Below the pieces are notes generated by a model, which was not told the origin of the DNA, searched no databases, and saw only the letters and a list, made by a program, of their open reading frames with translations. Below are positions 41,721 through 51,254 of a stretch of 64,000 bases of DNA, one piece after another (the stretch's first letter is position 1; each line of letters begins with the position of its first letter). The stretch covers positions 1-64,000 of the forward strand of contig NZ_JBHTCO010000015.1 in the NCBI RefSeq assembly GCF_042665295.1, given 5' to 3'. Both the position numbers and the translations under genes were made by a program. The DNA is from Scopulibacillus_A cellulosilyticus. Its GTDB lineage: Bacteria > Bacillota > Bacilli > Bacillales > Sporolactobacillaceae.

Positions 41721-42551
41721 TTAAAAATCAAAGTTATCCGGATCCGGTCCGGTCCGTTCGTCTTTATTTACCGCGTTGATTTGATTCATTTCTTCATTTG
41801 TCAGCTCAAAATCAAACACATTGGCATTTTCCTCGATACGGTGAGGGGTGACTGATTTTGGAATCGTAACAATACCGTTCTGTAAATCCCAGCGAATAAC
41901 CACTTGTGCCGGGCTCTTGCCGTATTTATCGGCAATTTTTGTAATGACCGAATCAGAAAGTACCTTGCCCTGCGCTAATGGGCTCCATGCTTCCACTTGA
42001 ATATCGTTTTCCTTACAGTAATTCCGCAATGGTTCCTGATTTAAATGCGGATGAAGCTCGATTTGATTAACCATTGGTTTTACTTCCGTGTTTTTCATTA
42101 AATCTTGCAAATGATGCTCATGGAAGTTGCTGACACCAATAGCCCGGACTTTCCCTTCATGATACAGCTTCTCCATAGCCTTCCACGTATCTATATATTT
42201 TCCTTCGACAGGCCAATGGATTAAGTATAGATCTACATAATCAAGCCCAAGCTTCTCACGGCTTTCCTCGAAGGCCTGAAGTGTTGAATCATAACCTTGA
42301 GCACTGTTCCACACTTTCGTCGTAACAAATAATTTATCTCTTTCAATACCAGATTCTCGAATCGCGTTGCCCACGCCTTTTTCATTTCCGTAAACAGCGG
42401 CTGTATCAATACTGCGATACCCCGTTTTAAGAGCATGTTTAACTGCGCTTTCAACTGTTTCACCTTCTTCGACTTGGAAGACACCAAATCCTAACCAAGG
42501 CATTTTTACACCATTAGATAATGTCGTTACATCTGTTATACTATTTGCCAT
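41721..42551 (-). CDS. aldo/keto reductase (YvgN-like)
   Basis: 276 aa, the same length as B. subtilis YvgN. Catalytic tetrad D49, Y54 (SIDTAAVYGNE), K79 (VTTKVW) and H112 (LIHWP) intact. NADPH site residues IPKSVTPHRIEENANVF present. It reduces small aldehydes such as methylglyoxal in the cytoplasm (family knowledge). Strong AAGGAGG site; single gene. Confidence 0.9.
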   Translation of the reverse strand: MANSITDVTTLSNGVKMPWLGFGVFQVEEGETVESAVKHALKTGYRSIDTAAVYGNEKGVGNAIRESGIERDKLFVTTKVWNSAQGYDSTLQAFEESREKLGLDYVDLYLIHWPVEGKYIDTWKAMEKLYHEGKVRAIGVSNFHEHHLQDLMKNTEVKPMVNQIELHPHLNQEPLRNYCKENDIQVEAWSPLAQGKVLSDSVITKIADKYGKSPAQVVIRWDLQNGIVTIPKSVTPHRIEENANVFDFELTNEEMNQINAVNKDERTGPDPDNFDF

Positions 42552-42680
42552 TTCTATAGCCTCCTTTTTCGATATGGTTTATGTATCTCTCGATAGTTAG
42601 AATGGAATATTTAACTTCTTTCTTTAGGCGTTATCATAACATATGACCATAGGAATTCAAGAAAAGTGCTTATGCAGAAA

Positions 42681-42708
42681 AAATGCCCCGCATTTTGCGG
42701 AGCATTTT
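42681..42708 (-). terminator. terminator of the amino-acid permease gene
   Basis: AAATGC-CCGC / GCGG-GCATTTT directly after the stop codon. Confidence 0.85.
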
Positions 42709-42710
42709 GA

Positions 42711-44312
42711 TTACATCATATTTGTTTGCGGGCTTTCTTCACTTTCCCGTTCTTTCTCTTCAATTTCCGGTGTCTTCCAGCCGCTCTTAATTCCCCATAC
42801 ATAGAAAATTAATGCTGAAACGGCGATAACCGCATAGTCCCAACCGGCCGGAATAATGCCTAATCCGCCAAATTCCTTACCGCCGATAAAGGAAACAAGC
42901 ATCATCCATAACAGATATACGATAACCCAAAGTCCTGCTTTAAAGTGCTTAGCAAATCCTTTGAATTTCGCTTTCGCTTGATAGTAAAAATAGATTGGCA
43001 AACCTATCAGCATAACGATGATAACCTCGCCAGTCAGCGGCCATCTTGACCAATAAAGCATCATTGAACCGGCAATAAAGGCTATCGGAGCCAAAATGTG
43101 TATGCCTTTTAATCTTAGCGGTCTGTCTAAATTAGACCCAACCCGGCGCAACGTAATAACAGAAATCGGACCAATCAAATAAGAAATAACTGTCGCTACC
43201 GAAATGATCTCGGAAAGTGAACCCCAACCTCTGAACAAGTATAAGAATATGAACGAAACAACAAGGTTAAACCACATAGCTGGGCGCGGAATACCTAATT
43301 TCGGATGAACTCTGCCAAAAACTTTTGGAAAGTATCCATTTTTCTCCATTCCATAAATCATTCGTGCTGTTGTAGCTGTATAAGTCATACCAGTTCCCGA
43401 TGGAGAAACGAAGGCGTCAGCAAACAGCAACAGTACTAACCAGTTTAATCCCCAGGCCATTGCCAAGTCAGCAAATGGTGAATTTAAATTAATATTTCCC
43501 CAGCCGTGAGCAATCATGCTTGGTTTTACAGAACCGATAAAAGTCACTTGTAAAAGGATATAAATAACACCTGCAATCAAGATTGACCCAATAACGGCAA
43601 TCGGTACTGAACGCTTCGGATTGCGTGCTTCACCTGACATATTAATCGGACTCTGGAATCCATTAAACGCAAATACGATACCCGATGTAGCAACCGCCGT
43701 AAAGACGCCGGACCAGCCGAATGGCATAAATCCGCCTGTTTCGTGAGACGTAAAATTGCTGCCGTGAAAAGAGGCAATAAGCAAGCCAATAATTGTTAAT
43801 CCAGGAATAATAAATTTAAATATAGTAATTGCGGTATTTACCCGTGCAAAAAGTTGAACAGTGAAATAGTTTAACAAAAAGTAAACAACAACTAAAACGG
43901 CAGCTATCCAAAGTCCCGGCGCCGTCAATTCTGTGCCGTTATATAACTTGTGAGCCCAATCAAAGTTCCAGGAACTTAAGTATTGGGCTGAGGCTTCCGC
44001 TTCAACCGGAATAACAGAAACAATCGCGATCCAGTTGGCCCAGCCGGCAATAAAACCTACGAGCGAGCCGTGTGTATAATGACCGTAACGAACCATGCCG
44101 CCTGCTTCTGGAAACATCGAGCCCAGTTCTGAAAATGTCAGACCAATCAGCAAAATAATGATTGTTCCAATAGCCCAAGCAAAAATAGCTGAAGGACCGG
44201 CGAGCTTTGCGGCCTTCCATGCTCCGAAGAGCCAGCCTGAACCAATAATTGAACCAATACCGGTCATAGTCAACGCAAAGGTCCCTATGTCCCGTCGCAT
44301 ATTATTTTTCAT
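42711..44312 (-). CDS. APC-family amino-acid permease (aspartate:proton symporter-like)
   Basis: 533 aa with about 12-14 helices. The TM1 motif GIGSIIGSGWLFG and the following SELGSMFPEAGGMVRY match the group containing B. subtilis YveA, an aspartate:H+ symporter, to which the whole chain looks similar in layout (HGW...VTFIGS, TTARMIYG). It imports an acidic or related amino acid across the membrane. Monocistronic. Its upstream region carries a cre site near the promoter, so repression in glucose is expected. Confidence 0.8.
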   Translation of the reverse strand: MKNNMRRDIGTFALTMTGIGSIIGSGWLFGAWKAAKLAGPSAIFAWAIGTIIILLIGLTFSELGSMFPEAGGMVRYGHYTHGSLVGFIAGWANWIAIVSVIPVEAEASAQYLSSWNFDWAHKLYNGTELTAPGLWIAAVLVVVYFLLNYFTVQLFARVNTAITIFKFIIPGLTIIGLLIASFHGSNFTSHETGGFMPFGWSGVFTAVATSGIVFAFNGFQSPINMSGEARNPKRSVPIAVIGSILIAGVIYILLQVTFIGSVKPSMIAHGWGNINLNSPFADLAMAWGLNWLVLLLFADAFVSPSGTGMTYTATTARMIYGMEKNGYFPKVFGRVHPKLGIPRPAMWFNLVVSFIFLYLFRGWGSLSEIISVATVISYLIGPISVITLRRVGSNLDRPLRLKGIHILAPIAFIAGSMMLYWSRWPLTGEVIIVMLIGLPIYFYYQAKAKFKGFAKHFKAGLWVIVYLLWMMLVSFIGGKEFGGLGIIPAGWDYAVIAVSALIFYVWGIKSGWKTPEIEEKERESEESPQTNMM

Positions 44313-44550
44313 ATACAGGTTCTTCCTTTCTATAACAAATCTAAATAAATGGTGTTATTGTGTGAGTAAGCCATAGGTTAAACAGATAAATGTAAATATT
44401 ATGATGATATTAATAATTGAAGGACTTAAGAATGGTAAAATATTATCAAGGTAATTAATATTCTGTTATATAAACTACCTTTATGAAATCCCGGCTTTGC
44501 AACCTCTCCTTTTAAAATATGTGTCTATTTTCTTACAATACTTTATTACT

Positions 44551-44580
44551 ATTATAACATAATTTTTGAAAACGCTGTCT
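44551..44580 (-). promoter_or_regulatory. cre site with nearby -10 upstream of the permease gene
   Basis: TTGAAAACGCTGTCT (44566-44580, rightward) fits the cre consensus WTGNAANCGNWNNCW at all fixed positions. A leftward TATAAT (44551-44556) lies just downstream, so CcpA would cover the -35 region. The leader to the ATG at 44312 would be about 230 bases; no further gene or recognised RNA element is in 44313-44658. Confidence 0.55.
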
Positions 44581-44658
44581 AATTTTTTTTAATAAAGTCG
44601 AAAAATATTTGGAAATTAGCTCGCTTAAATCTTTTTAAATATATGTTGAAAAAGGAGG

Positions 44659-44692
44659 GAGCCCCCAAATAACAGATTATTTAGGGGCTCTT
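44659..44692 (-). terminator. terminator of the 5'-nucleotidase gene
   Basis: GAGCCCC-AAATAA / TTATTTA-GGGGCTC hairpin about 40 bases after the stop. Confidence 0.85.
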
Positions 44693-44730
44693 CTAGTCAA
44701 TTGATATCCTCTTTTTTCGATAGGTCTTTT

Positions 44731-46482
44731 TTACGCATCAACCTGTGTTACACGCCCGTCGGTTTTTGGATCGATCATTTTACCTTCAGAGGTTAACTTT
44801 TTAATGTAATTAATAAACGCATCAGTATCGTCTATACCAGGTTGATTTACTAACTTTCCTTTTTCAAAAGCGGTAAAGCCATCTCCGCCAGTGGCCAAAA
44901 AGTCGTTTAATGCTAGAGTATAAGTCTTATTCATATCCATTTTTGTCCCGTCAGCAAGATACATATCTTTAACACAATATTTTTGCTTGCAGTCCGGGAC
45001 TTTGCTGCCGTCGACATAAGTATATTTAATTCCTGAAGCTTGCATAAACATCATTTCATCAGGATTTTGCCATTGTTGGTTTAAAGCTTCTTTAATTTGT
45101 TCGCCTGTTAAATTATAAACGCCCAATTGATTTCCGAACGGTTGAACGGAGTATGCAGCACCCCATGTCACTTCATACTGACCTTTGTCATTCTTTTTCG
45201 GCACTAGTCCAGTCCGGATGCCCCCTGAGTTAGTTAAGGCAATTTGTGCTCCGGTCGCGTCGCGTTGACTGTCGGCAACGAGATCTCCCAAAGGATCCTC
45301 ACCTTCTCTTGGATTCTTTTTGCCAATTGTCTCACCATCTTTTGTATAACCGATAACGCTTTGTGTTACTCTATCGGTAATGGTTTTTGCCTGATCGACA
45401 ATCTTTTGAATTTTACGATCTGGTTTGACATCTCTTGTATTTGGAACCACGTTCGCTTTAAGGGATCCTTTTACAAAGTCTTGAGTTTTAGGATTAAGTT
45501 TCCCTCTCACATCACCGTAAGCTTCTCCATACTTAAGATCTTCAACAATTAATTTTCCATCTACATAGCCGTTGACATTGGTGTTATTGTGTCCCGCAAA
45601 AATAACATCAACATCACTGCTGACCTTCTTGGCTAAATCTGCAGCGTCACCGACAATTTGCCCGTCTTTGTTATCCGCAGGGATGTGACCGTCAACAACA
45701 ATCGCGTGAACCCCTTTCTTATGTAATACCTTCACATATTTATTTACTGTATCTGCTTCATTAAGGAAATTAAAATCCTTAATATTTTTGTGTAAAGTAG
45801 TTTGTAAAGTTTCCAGCGTATCGATACCGATAAATCCAACCTTTACACCGCCGGCCTTTTTAATGGTATAAGGCGGGAAGATTGGTTTTCCTGTCTTTTT
45901 ATCAACGACATTTGCGCATAACCAATCAAAGTCTTTGTCAATGCCTTTGTAATGATAATTAAAGCCTTTTGTATACTTTCTAACATTAGGATGGACGCTA
46001 GTCGCATATAAAAGACGTTTTAACTCTGGTATCCCTTCATCAAATTCGTGGTTTCCGAGAACGCCGACTTTAAATTTCATCGCATTAAAAGCCGCTACTG
46101 TCGGCTGATCTTGAAGCAATGCAGAAATCGGCGGACTAGCACCGACAAGGTCTCCTGCATGAAGGCGAATAGTATCAGACTTAAGCCCTTCCTTTTTGGC
46201 TTGGCGCTTGTTATCCTTTTCCGCCTGATTTAAGTGTGTTGCCAAATAGGCAGCACCTCCAACTGTATAGGTCTTGCCGTTGACATCAACATCATCAACA
46301 GTATCCAAATTACCGTGAAAGTCGTTAACAGCAAGCATTTGGAAATCAACATCTTTTTTGTTGTTCCCTTTCGAATGCTCATGCCCATGTGAATGTGCAG
46401 ATGCATGTGCTGTAAAATGTGATACAGCAGGTGAAGCCGACAGTGAAAATACAAGTAAAATAGCTAAAAATACTTTTTTCAC
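44731..46482 (-). CDS. secreted 5'-nucleotidase / UshA-YfkN-type phosphoesterase
   Basis: 583 aa from a GTG start (GGGGG upstream). Signal peptide of about 29 residues ending near AHAS. N-terminal calcineurin-like metallophosphoesterase: NDFHGN, GDLVGA, GNHEFDEG, GHNNTNVNGY carry the dimetal ligands. The C-terminal 5'-nucleotidase domain binds substrate (TNSGGIRTG, DFLATGGDGF). No LPXTG or membrane tail, so it is released or loosely bound. It removes phosphate from extracellular nucleotides, giving nucleosides for the adjacent NupC carrier. Confidence 0.9.
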   Translation of the reverse strand: MKKVFLAILLVFSLSASPAVSHFTAHASAHSHGHEHSKGNNKKDVDFQMLAVNDFHGNLDTVDDVDVNGKTYTVGGAAYLATHLNQAEKDNKRQAKKEGLKSDTIRLHAGDLVGASPPISALLQDQPTVAAFNAMKFKVGVLGNHEFDEGIPELKRLLYATSVHPNVRKYTKGFNYHYKGIDKDFDWLCANVVDKKTGKPIFPPYTIKKAGGVKVGFIGIDTLETLQTTLHKNIKDFNFLNEADTVNKYVKVLHKKGVHAIVVDGHIPADNKDGQIVGDAADLAKKVSSDVDVIFAGHNNTNVNGYVDGKLIVEDLKYGEAYGDVRGKLNPKTQDFVKGSLKANVVPNTRDVKPDRKIQKIVDQAKTITDRVTQSVIGYTKDGETIGKKNPREGEDPLGDLVADSQRDATGAQIALTNSGGIRTGLVPKKNDKGQYEVTWGAAYSVQPFGNQLGVYNLTGEQIKEALNQQWQNPDEMMFMQASGIKYTYVDGSKVPDCKQKYCVKDMYLADGTKMDMNKTYTLALNDFLATGGDGFTAFEKGKLVNQPGIDDTDAFINYIKKLTSEGKMIDPKTDGRVTQVDA

Positions 46483-46779
46483 TCTTCTTTTCCCCCAGTC
46501 AATATTTATTTATTTAATAGATACCAATAGCATCTAATAAATACGATAGTATAATAGTTTAATATATTAATTAAATATTTCGCCAATAATAATATTCAAA
46601 ATATTTATTGCAAGGCTTTCTCAATATATATTTTAAGGAATTCTATTAATTTTAGATTGATAAACTGTGTACATTGGATTAATTTTTCCTATACATAGTA
46701 TTGCGGATATGATGTTGAAGCGATATATTGCTTTCAAAGTGAATCATACCCGCAATAGCCAAAATAATAGATATACCCT
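46483..46779. other. gene-free stretch
   Basis: AT-rich; the 5' part must hold the nucleotidase promoter. I see no gene, repeat or convincing hairpin. Confidence 0.4.
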
Positions 46780-47961
46780 TTATATAACAACGCCTACAAT
46801 GATTGCTGATAATACACTGACCAATGTTGCGCCGTACAGAAGTTTCAAGCCAAATTGGGCCACTTGATTCCCCTGTTTATCACTGATCCCTTTCGTTGCA
46901 CCAGCAATGTTCCCAATGGACGAGAAATTTGCAAATGAAACAAGAAATACTGAAATAATGCCAATTGTACGCGCGGACAGATGATGCTGAACTTTTGTTA
47001 AATCAATCATAGCAACAAATTCGTTTGTGACAAGCTTGGTAGCCATAATATTGCCTGCCTGTACAGCATCGTGCCAAGGTATCCCCATGACAAATGCCAA
47101 TGGTGAGAAAATATAACCTAAAATTTGCTGGAACGTGATATGGAAGAAAAACGAAAAAATATTGTTTATCGCGGCCATGAGCGCAACGAAACCAATCAGC
47201 ATCGCGGCAATGATAACCGCCATTTTAAACCCGAGTAAAATATACTCTGTTAACATTTCAAAGAATGATTCTTTCGCTGCTTCATTAATTTCTAAAATAT
47301 CATCTTCTTTATCTACTGAATACGGATTAACAATATGAACGATAATAAATCCGCTGAACAAGTTAAGAACAATTGCGGTTACAACATACTTTGGTTCAAT
47401 CATTTTCATATATGAACCGACAATTGACATTGATACCGTTGACATTGATGAGGCGCAAAGTGTATATAAACGATTTTTCGGCAGCCTGCTTAGTTGATCC
47501 TTTACAGTGATAAACACTTCCCCTTGACCGACGATGGCTGCAGCAACAGCGTTGTAAGACTCTAATTTCCCTAATCCATTGACTTTACTTAATAACCAGC
47601 CAATGCCCCTGATAATAAGCGGTAAAATTCTAAAGTATTGTAAAATGCCAATGATGATCGCTATGAAAATAATCGGCAGTAATACATTTAAGAAAAAAGG
47701 TGCTTGTCCTTTATTGGCCAGCCCGCCAAACACAAAGTTAATCCCCGCTCCGGCAGTTGCTAACAAATTCGCGAAGAAATCAGATAAAGCTTTTGCAATA
47801 AATGCACCGAATTTCGTATTTAATAATATAAAACAAAGAACTAATTCAATAACAATCATGACAATAATTGGTCTATATTTTATCTTTTTTCGATCAGTGC
47901 TTACAAGAAGCGCAAGCAGGTATACAACAAGTAAACCTACGATAAACATAACGTATTTCAT
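46780..47961 (-). CDS. nupC: concentrative nucleoside transporter (NupC/CNT family)
   Basis: 393 aa, the family length. N-terminal three helices, then the CNT core with the paired hairpin motifs (GQGEVFITVKDQL, SSMSTVSMSIVGSYMKM, NEFVAMIDL, FANFSSIGNIAGATKGI). It imports nucleosides with H+ or Na+. CAGGGGGATC before the ATG. About 100 bp downstream of the nucleoside hydrolase gene in transcription order, so the two may form one unit. Confidence 0.9.
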   Translation of the reverse strand: MKYVMFIVGLLVVYLLALLVSTDRKKIKYRPIIVMIVIELVLCFILLNTKFGAFIAKALSDFFANLLATAGAGINFVFGGLANKGQAPFFLNVLLPIIFIAIIIGILQYFRILPLIIRGIGWLLSKVNGLGKLESYNAVAAAIVGQGEVFITVKDQLSRLPKNRLYTLCASSMSTVSMSIVGSYMKMIEPKYVVTAIVLNLFSGFIIVHIVNPYSVDKEDDILEINEAAKESFFEMLTEYILLGFKMAVIIAAMLIGFVALMAAINNIFSFFFHITFQQILGYIFSPLAFVMGIPWHDAVQAGNIMATKLVTNEFVAMIDLTKVQHHLSARTIGIISVFLVSFANFSSIGNIAGATKGISDKQGNQVAQFGLKLLYGATLVSVLSAIIVGVVI

Positions 47962-48071
47962 AAAGATCCCCCTGATAAAATAAAGTTCTCAAAGACTTAT
48001 TTATCTCATTTAGAAAGGCATGAAAAACTCGGATTCTATTATTTTTTATCCCGTATTGTCAGTTGTCTATA

Positions 48072-49007
48072 TCAATTCTTAATCAAACTTAGACAAACCC
48101 AATCCAGAAAGTGCTCTACGAACCTGTCAACATCAACTTCAAGACACACTTTAATGTTCCCTTCCGGATTTTCAATGCCGACTGTTTGCCCTTTTTCTGC
48201 ACCTTCTGTTTTAACATTGACGGACATTGTTTTAGTTTTCACAAACGAAGGGTCTATAGCAATACCGACTGTTAATGGATCATGCAGTGCGCACCCGTTT
48301 AATTCAGGATTGTTTCTAGCATAAGCGTCCATATAGAAATCGCACATATCTGCTAAAGAACGGGAAAGAAGCGTGTCTTTTTCTCGCCATTCGTCCAATA
48401 CAGTCCGTTTAAGCAATGTTTTCATTGTGACATCTAAGCCAACAAATGTCATTGGAATGCCGGATTGGAAAGTAAATTGCGCCGCTTCAGGATCATGGTA
48501 AATGTTTGCCTCGGCGTAAGGGGTAATATTGCCTGGAACTGTCACAGCGCCGCCCATTAAGATAACATCTTTTACTAAATGAACAATTTGAGGATCTTTT
48601 TGAATCGCCCTTGCCAAGTTCCCTTGAGTCCCGGTTGTAATTATTGTGATATCATTGGGATATTTATGAACAGAAGAAATAATAAAATCATGGGCAATCA
48701 TGTCTTCTGCCTTTTTATCCGCGGCAGGTAACTGAGCATCGCCGATCCCGTTTTCCCCATGAATCGAGGTTGCTTTATCAGCAGGTTCATGCCCTGCAAA
48801 AGTTTGATTGACACCCTGGTAAACGGGAATATCTTCAGCACCAAGCACCTTTAATAGCTGTAAAGTATTTCTTGTTGCCTCCGAAGCAGATATATTCCCA
48901 AAAGTAGTCGTGACACCTAAAATATTTAACTCTGGAGAATGAACAGCATATGAGAGAGCTAGTGCATCATCAATCCCAGTATCCACATCTAAAATAACAT
49001 TCTTCAT
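48072..49007 (-). CDS. nucleoside hydrolase (inosine-uridine preferring type)
   Basis: 311 aa from the ATG at 49007; the ATG three codons upstream lies too close to AAAGGAA. The DVDTGIDDALA motif at 5-15 binds Ca2+ through its aspartates. ILMGGAVTVPGNITPYAEAN and the C-terminal histidine in GCALHDPLTV complete the active site. It splits ribonucleosides to base and ribose inside the cell, the step after NupC uptake. It is 21 bases downstream of the first acid phosphatase gene. Confidence 0.9.
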   Translation of the reverse strand: MKNVILDVDTGIDDALALSYAVHSPELNILGVTTTFGNISASEATRNTLQLLKVLGAEDIPVYQGVNQTFAGHEPADKATSIHGENGIGDAQLPAADKKAEDMIAHDFIISSVHKYPNDITIITTGTQGNLARAIQKDPQIVHLVKDVILMGGAVTVPGNITPYAEANIYHDPEAAQFTFQSGIPMTFVGLDVTMKTLLKRTVLDEWREKDTLLSRSLADMCDFYMDAYARNNPELNGCALHDPLTVGIAIDPSFVKTKTMSVNVKTEGAEKGQTVGIENPEGNIKVCLEVDVDRFVEHFLDWVCLSLIKN

Positions 49008-49028
49008 TATTTTCATTTCCTTTCCAGC

Positions 49029-49868
49029 TTATGGTTTGAAATATTGTAATTGATCTTTGCGTAATTCTATCTTTTGTTTTACACTCTTGTTTTTATAACC
49101 GTACAACGCATCCTCCCACTTACCGTACATCGGGTTCGGGAAGATAATAAATTTATTACCAAATTTATTTCCATCTTCATTTACAGCAACATTTCTATCT
49201 TTAAGAGATTTTCCATCAAAACCCGGGAAGTCAGTTAACTGATCGCCAAAGTACAATAGAATATCGTGATCCTTGGCAACACGAGCGCGTCGGGACTGTT
49301 TCCCATGCTCATTAGGTTTTTGTAAAAATACATGGTCTTTATTTGCCTGCGGAATGCCAAGTTTTTGTAGGTTCTTGATGGTTGGCTCCAAATATTTTTC
49401 AGCACGGTTAGTAATATAGTAAATGTCAACACCCTTTTTATCAGCGTGCTTAAGAAAATCGACCGCTCCAGGAAGGGCCGTTGAATCTGCTGATTTCATA
49501 AATTTATCCCATTCGTATGGATACCCCTTTCCTGTTTTGACTAACAGTGCCTCCCATTGGCTGTTGTTTAAAACTGTTTCATCCAAGTCGAGGACAATAG
49601 CGGGCTTTTTCTTTGTACCCTTTTTTAAAGCCGCATCCAGTCTCATCTTGCCAATATTATACCCTTGGTAGTACAGCGCTTCCGCTTCTCCTGATGTTTG
49701 AAACCAAGCATCGGCCATTACAGGCTCTTCGGCAAATGTTTTAGTAGCCTGTTCTTTAGAGTTTGAAGAATACTCTTGTGCATGAGCTTGCGTGCTAACT
49801 GCTGCCATTAGAGAAAAAGACATTACTGCAACTGTACTCATACTTAAAAACTTTTTCCTGATTTTCAT
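49029..49868 (-). CDS. class C acid phosphatase, e(P4) family, secreted form
   Basis: 279 aa from the ATG at 49868 (AGGAGG 7 bases upstream). The signal peptide ends STQAHA-Q with no lipobox cysteine, so this copy is exported without a lipid anchor. HAD-type catalytic motif VLDLDETVLNNS (nucleophile and acid aspartates), ITNRAEK, the KDHDILLYFGDQLTDF metal site. P4 phosphatases dephosphorylate 5'-nucleotides and NMN outside the cell. Tandem paralogue of the next gene. Likely co-transcribed with the nucleoside hydrolase. Confidence 0.88.
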   Translation of the reverse strand: MKIRKKFLSMSTVAVMSFSLMAAVSTQAHAQEYSSNSKEQATKTFAEEPVMADAWFQTSGEAEALYYQGYNIGKMRLDAALKKGTKKKPAIVLDLDETVLNNSQWEALLVKTGKGYPYEWDKFMKSADSTALPGAVDFLKHADKKGVDIYYITNRAEKYLEPTIKNLQKLGIPQANKDHVFLQKPNEHGKQSRRARVAKDHDILLYFGDQLTDFPGFDGKSLKDRNVAVNEDGNKFGNKFIIFPNPMYGKWEDALYGYKNKSVKQKIELRKDQLQYFKP

Positions 49869-49927
49869 CACTTCGCCTCCTTATTCCTTTATTAAATCAA
49901 TTTTCCTACTCTTTAAGTTAGACAGCA

Positions 49928-49942
49928 GGAAACCGGTTACAC
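49928..49942 (-). promoter_or_regulatory. cre-like dyad between the phosphatase genes
   Basis: GTGTAACCGGTTTCC (leftward) misses the cre consensus only at its two end bases. It shares the core TGTAACCGGTT with the site upstream of the sister gene at 50961-50975. Confidence 0.45.
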
Positions 49943-49953
49943 ATTATTCATTT

Positions 49954-50784
49954 TTATGGCTGAAAATAGTTAAGTTGATCTTTACGTTCTTTTATTTTTT
50001 CTGAATTGCTTGGATCTTTAGAACTGTACAGTGCGCTCTCCCAATCCCCATACATTGGATTTGGCAGAATGACATATTTGTCACCGAATTTACTTTCCTG
50101 ATCCTCTACAGTCTGATTTCTGTCTTTTAGCGATTTCCCTTTAAAGTTAGGGAAGTCTGATAAGTTATCGCCAAAGAACAAGACAATATCATGGTTCTTG
50201 GCTACTTGATCATCACGGCTGTATTTACTTGTATCATTTTTGCTTTTTAGCATGATGTGATCCTTATTTGCCTGTGGAATATTATCACGTTTTAAGTTTT
50301 TAATAGTCGCAGTTAATTGATCTGTTGAACGGTCAGAAACGTAATAGATATCGACACCTTTTTTATTAGCATAGTTTAGGAAGTCCACCGCACCTGGAAC
50401 TGCTTTTGCTTTTGCAGCATTTACCCAATCATTCCACTTGTATGGGAAATCTTTTCCGGTTTTGATTTTCAATGCATCCCAAGGACTGTTATCCAATACT
50501 GTTTCATCCAAGTCAAGCACGATAGCAGGCTTTTTCTTTGTACCCTTTTTTAAAGCTTCATCTAATTTCATTTTTCCAATGTTATATCCTTGATGGTATA
50601 GCGCCTTAGCTTCACCTGACGTTTGATACCAGTCAATAGACATCACATCTTCTTCAGCAATTTTTTGAGCAGTTGATAATTTTGTCGGCTGCTTAGCTTG
50701 GGCACTTGTTTGAGATTGGGTACTGCATCCAGTTAAAGAAAAGCTTAAAATTAAGGCTGCACCTAACACAGCAATTTTTTTCAT
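49954..50784 (-). CDS. class C acid phosphatase, e(P4) family, lipoprotein form
   Basis: 276 aa. Lipobox LTGC (C20) after a signal segment marks it as a lipoprotein, as in Haemophilus e(P4). Same catalytic blocks as its neighbour: VLDLDETVLDNS, VSDRSTDQ, KNHDIVLFFGDNLSDF. The shared YHQGYNIGKM and LPNPMYGDWE segments show a recent tandem duplication, with the two copies differing in anchoring. It releases nucleosides from nucleotides at the membrane surface. A cre-type dyad is upstream. Confidence 0.88.
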   Translation of the reverse strand: MKKIAVLGAALILSFSLTGCSTQSQTSAQAKQPTKLSTAQKIAEEDVMSIDWYQTSGEAKALYHQGYNIGKMKLDEALKKGTKKKPAIVLDLDETVLDNSPWDALKIKTGKDFPYKWNDWVNAAKAKAVPGAVDFLNYANKKGVDIYYVSDRSTDQLTATIKNLKRDNIPQANKDHIMLKSKNDTSKYSRDDQVAKNHDIVLFFGDNLSDFPNFKGKSLKDRNQTVEDQESKFGDKYVILPNPMYGDWESALYSSKDPSNSEKIKERKDQLNYFQP

Positions 50785-50960
50785 TGTTTATTTTCTCCTC
50801 CTCATTTGCGTTCTCAAAAGCGGCATCGCTTTCACTAAACTTTAGTACAGTTAAAACCACTTATAATTCTTAGTAGTTTTAGATTCATAGAACGAAATTT
50901 GAAATTAAAACCGTTTAAAATACAAATAAAGGCTGTCGATAAAATTAAAGGTGTAAAAAA

Positions 50961-50975
50961 AGTAACCGGTTACAT
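50961..50975 (-). promoter_or_regulatory. cre-type site upstream of the lipoprotein phosphatase gene
   Basis: ATGTAACCGGTTACT (leftward) fits WTGNAANCGNWNNCW throughout and is a perfect 12-bp dyad at its core. The rest of 50785-51254 is AT-rich and contains no further gene. Confidence 0.55.
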
Positions 50976-51254
50976 ATTTTCCGAAAATCACCTCCAATTA
51001 ATAAGAGCACTATTAATAATAGCTAATTTATTTTTAATTTAGTTACCACTAAACAAGTAACTTTTTTATAGATTACCTCTAATCCTTAATCCTTGTCAAT
51101 AAAAAATCGAAATTTTTCGATGAGTTTTTAGGCTTTGTTTCTGATTGTAAAGAATATGAACCTTAGAGTTTTATTTAAATTGGAATTGGTTTTAATTTTG
51201 ATTTATTATATTTGATAGACGACTCTAATCGTATGATGACGGATAGGAGAAAAT

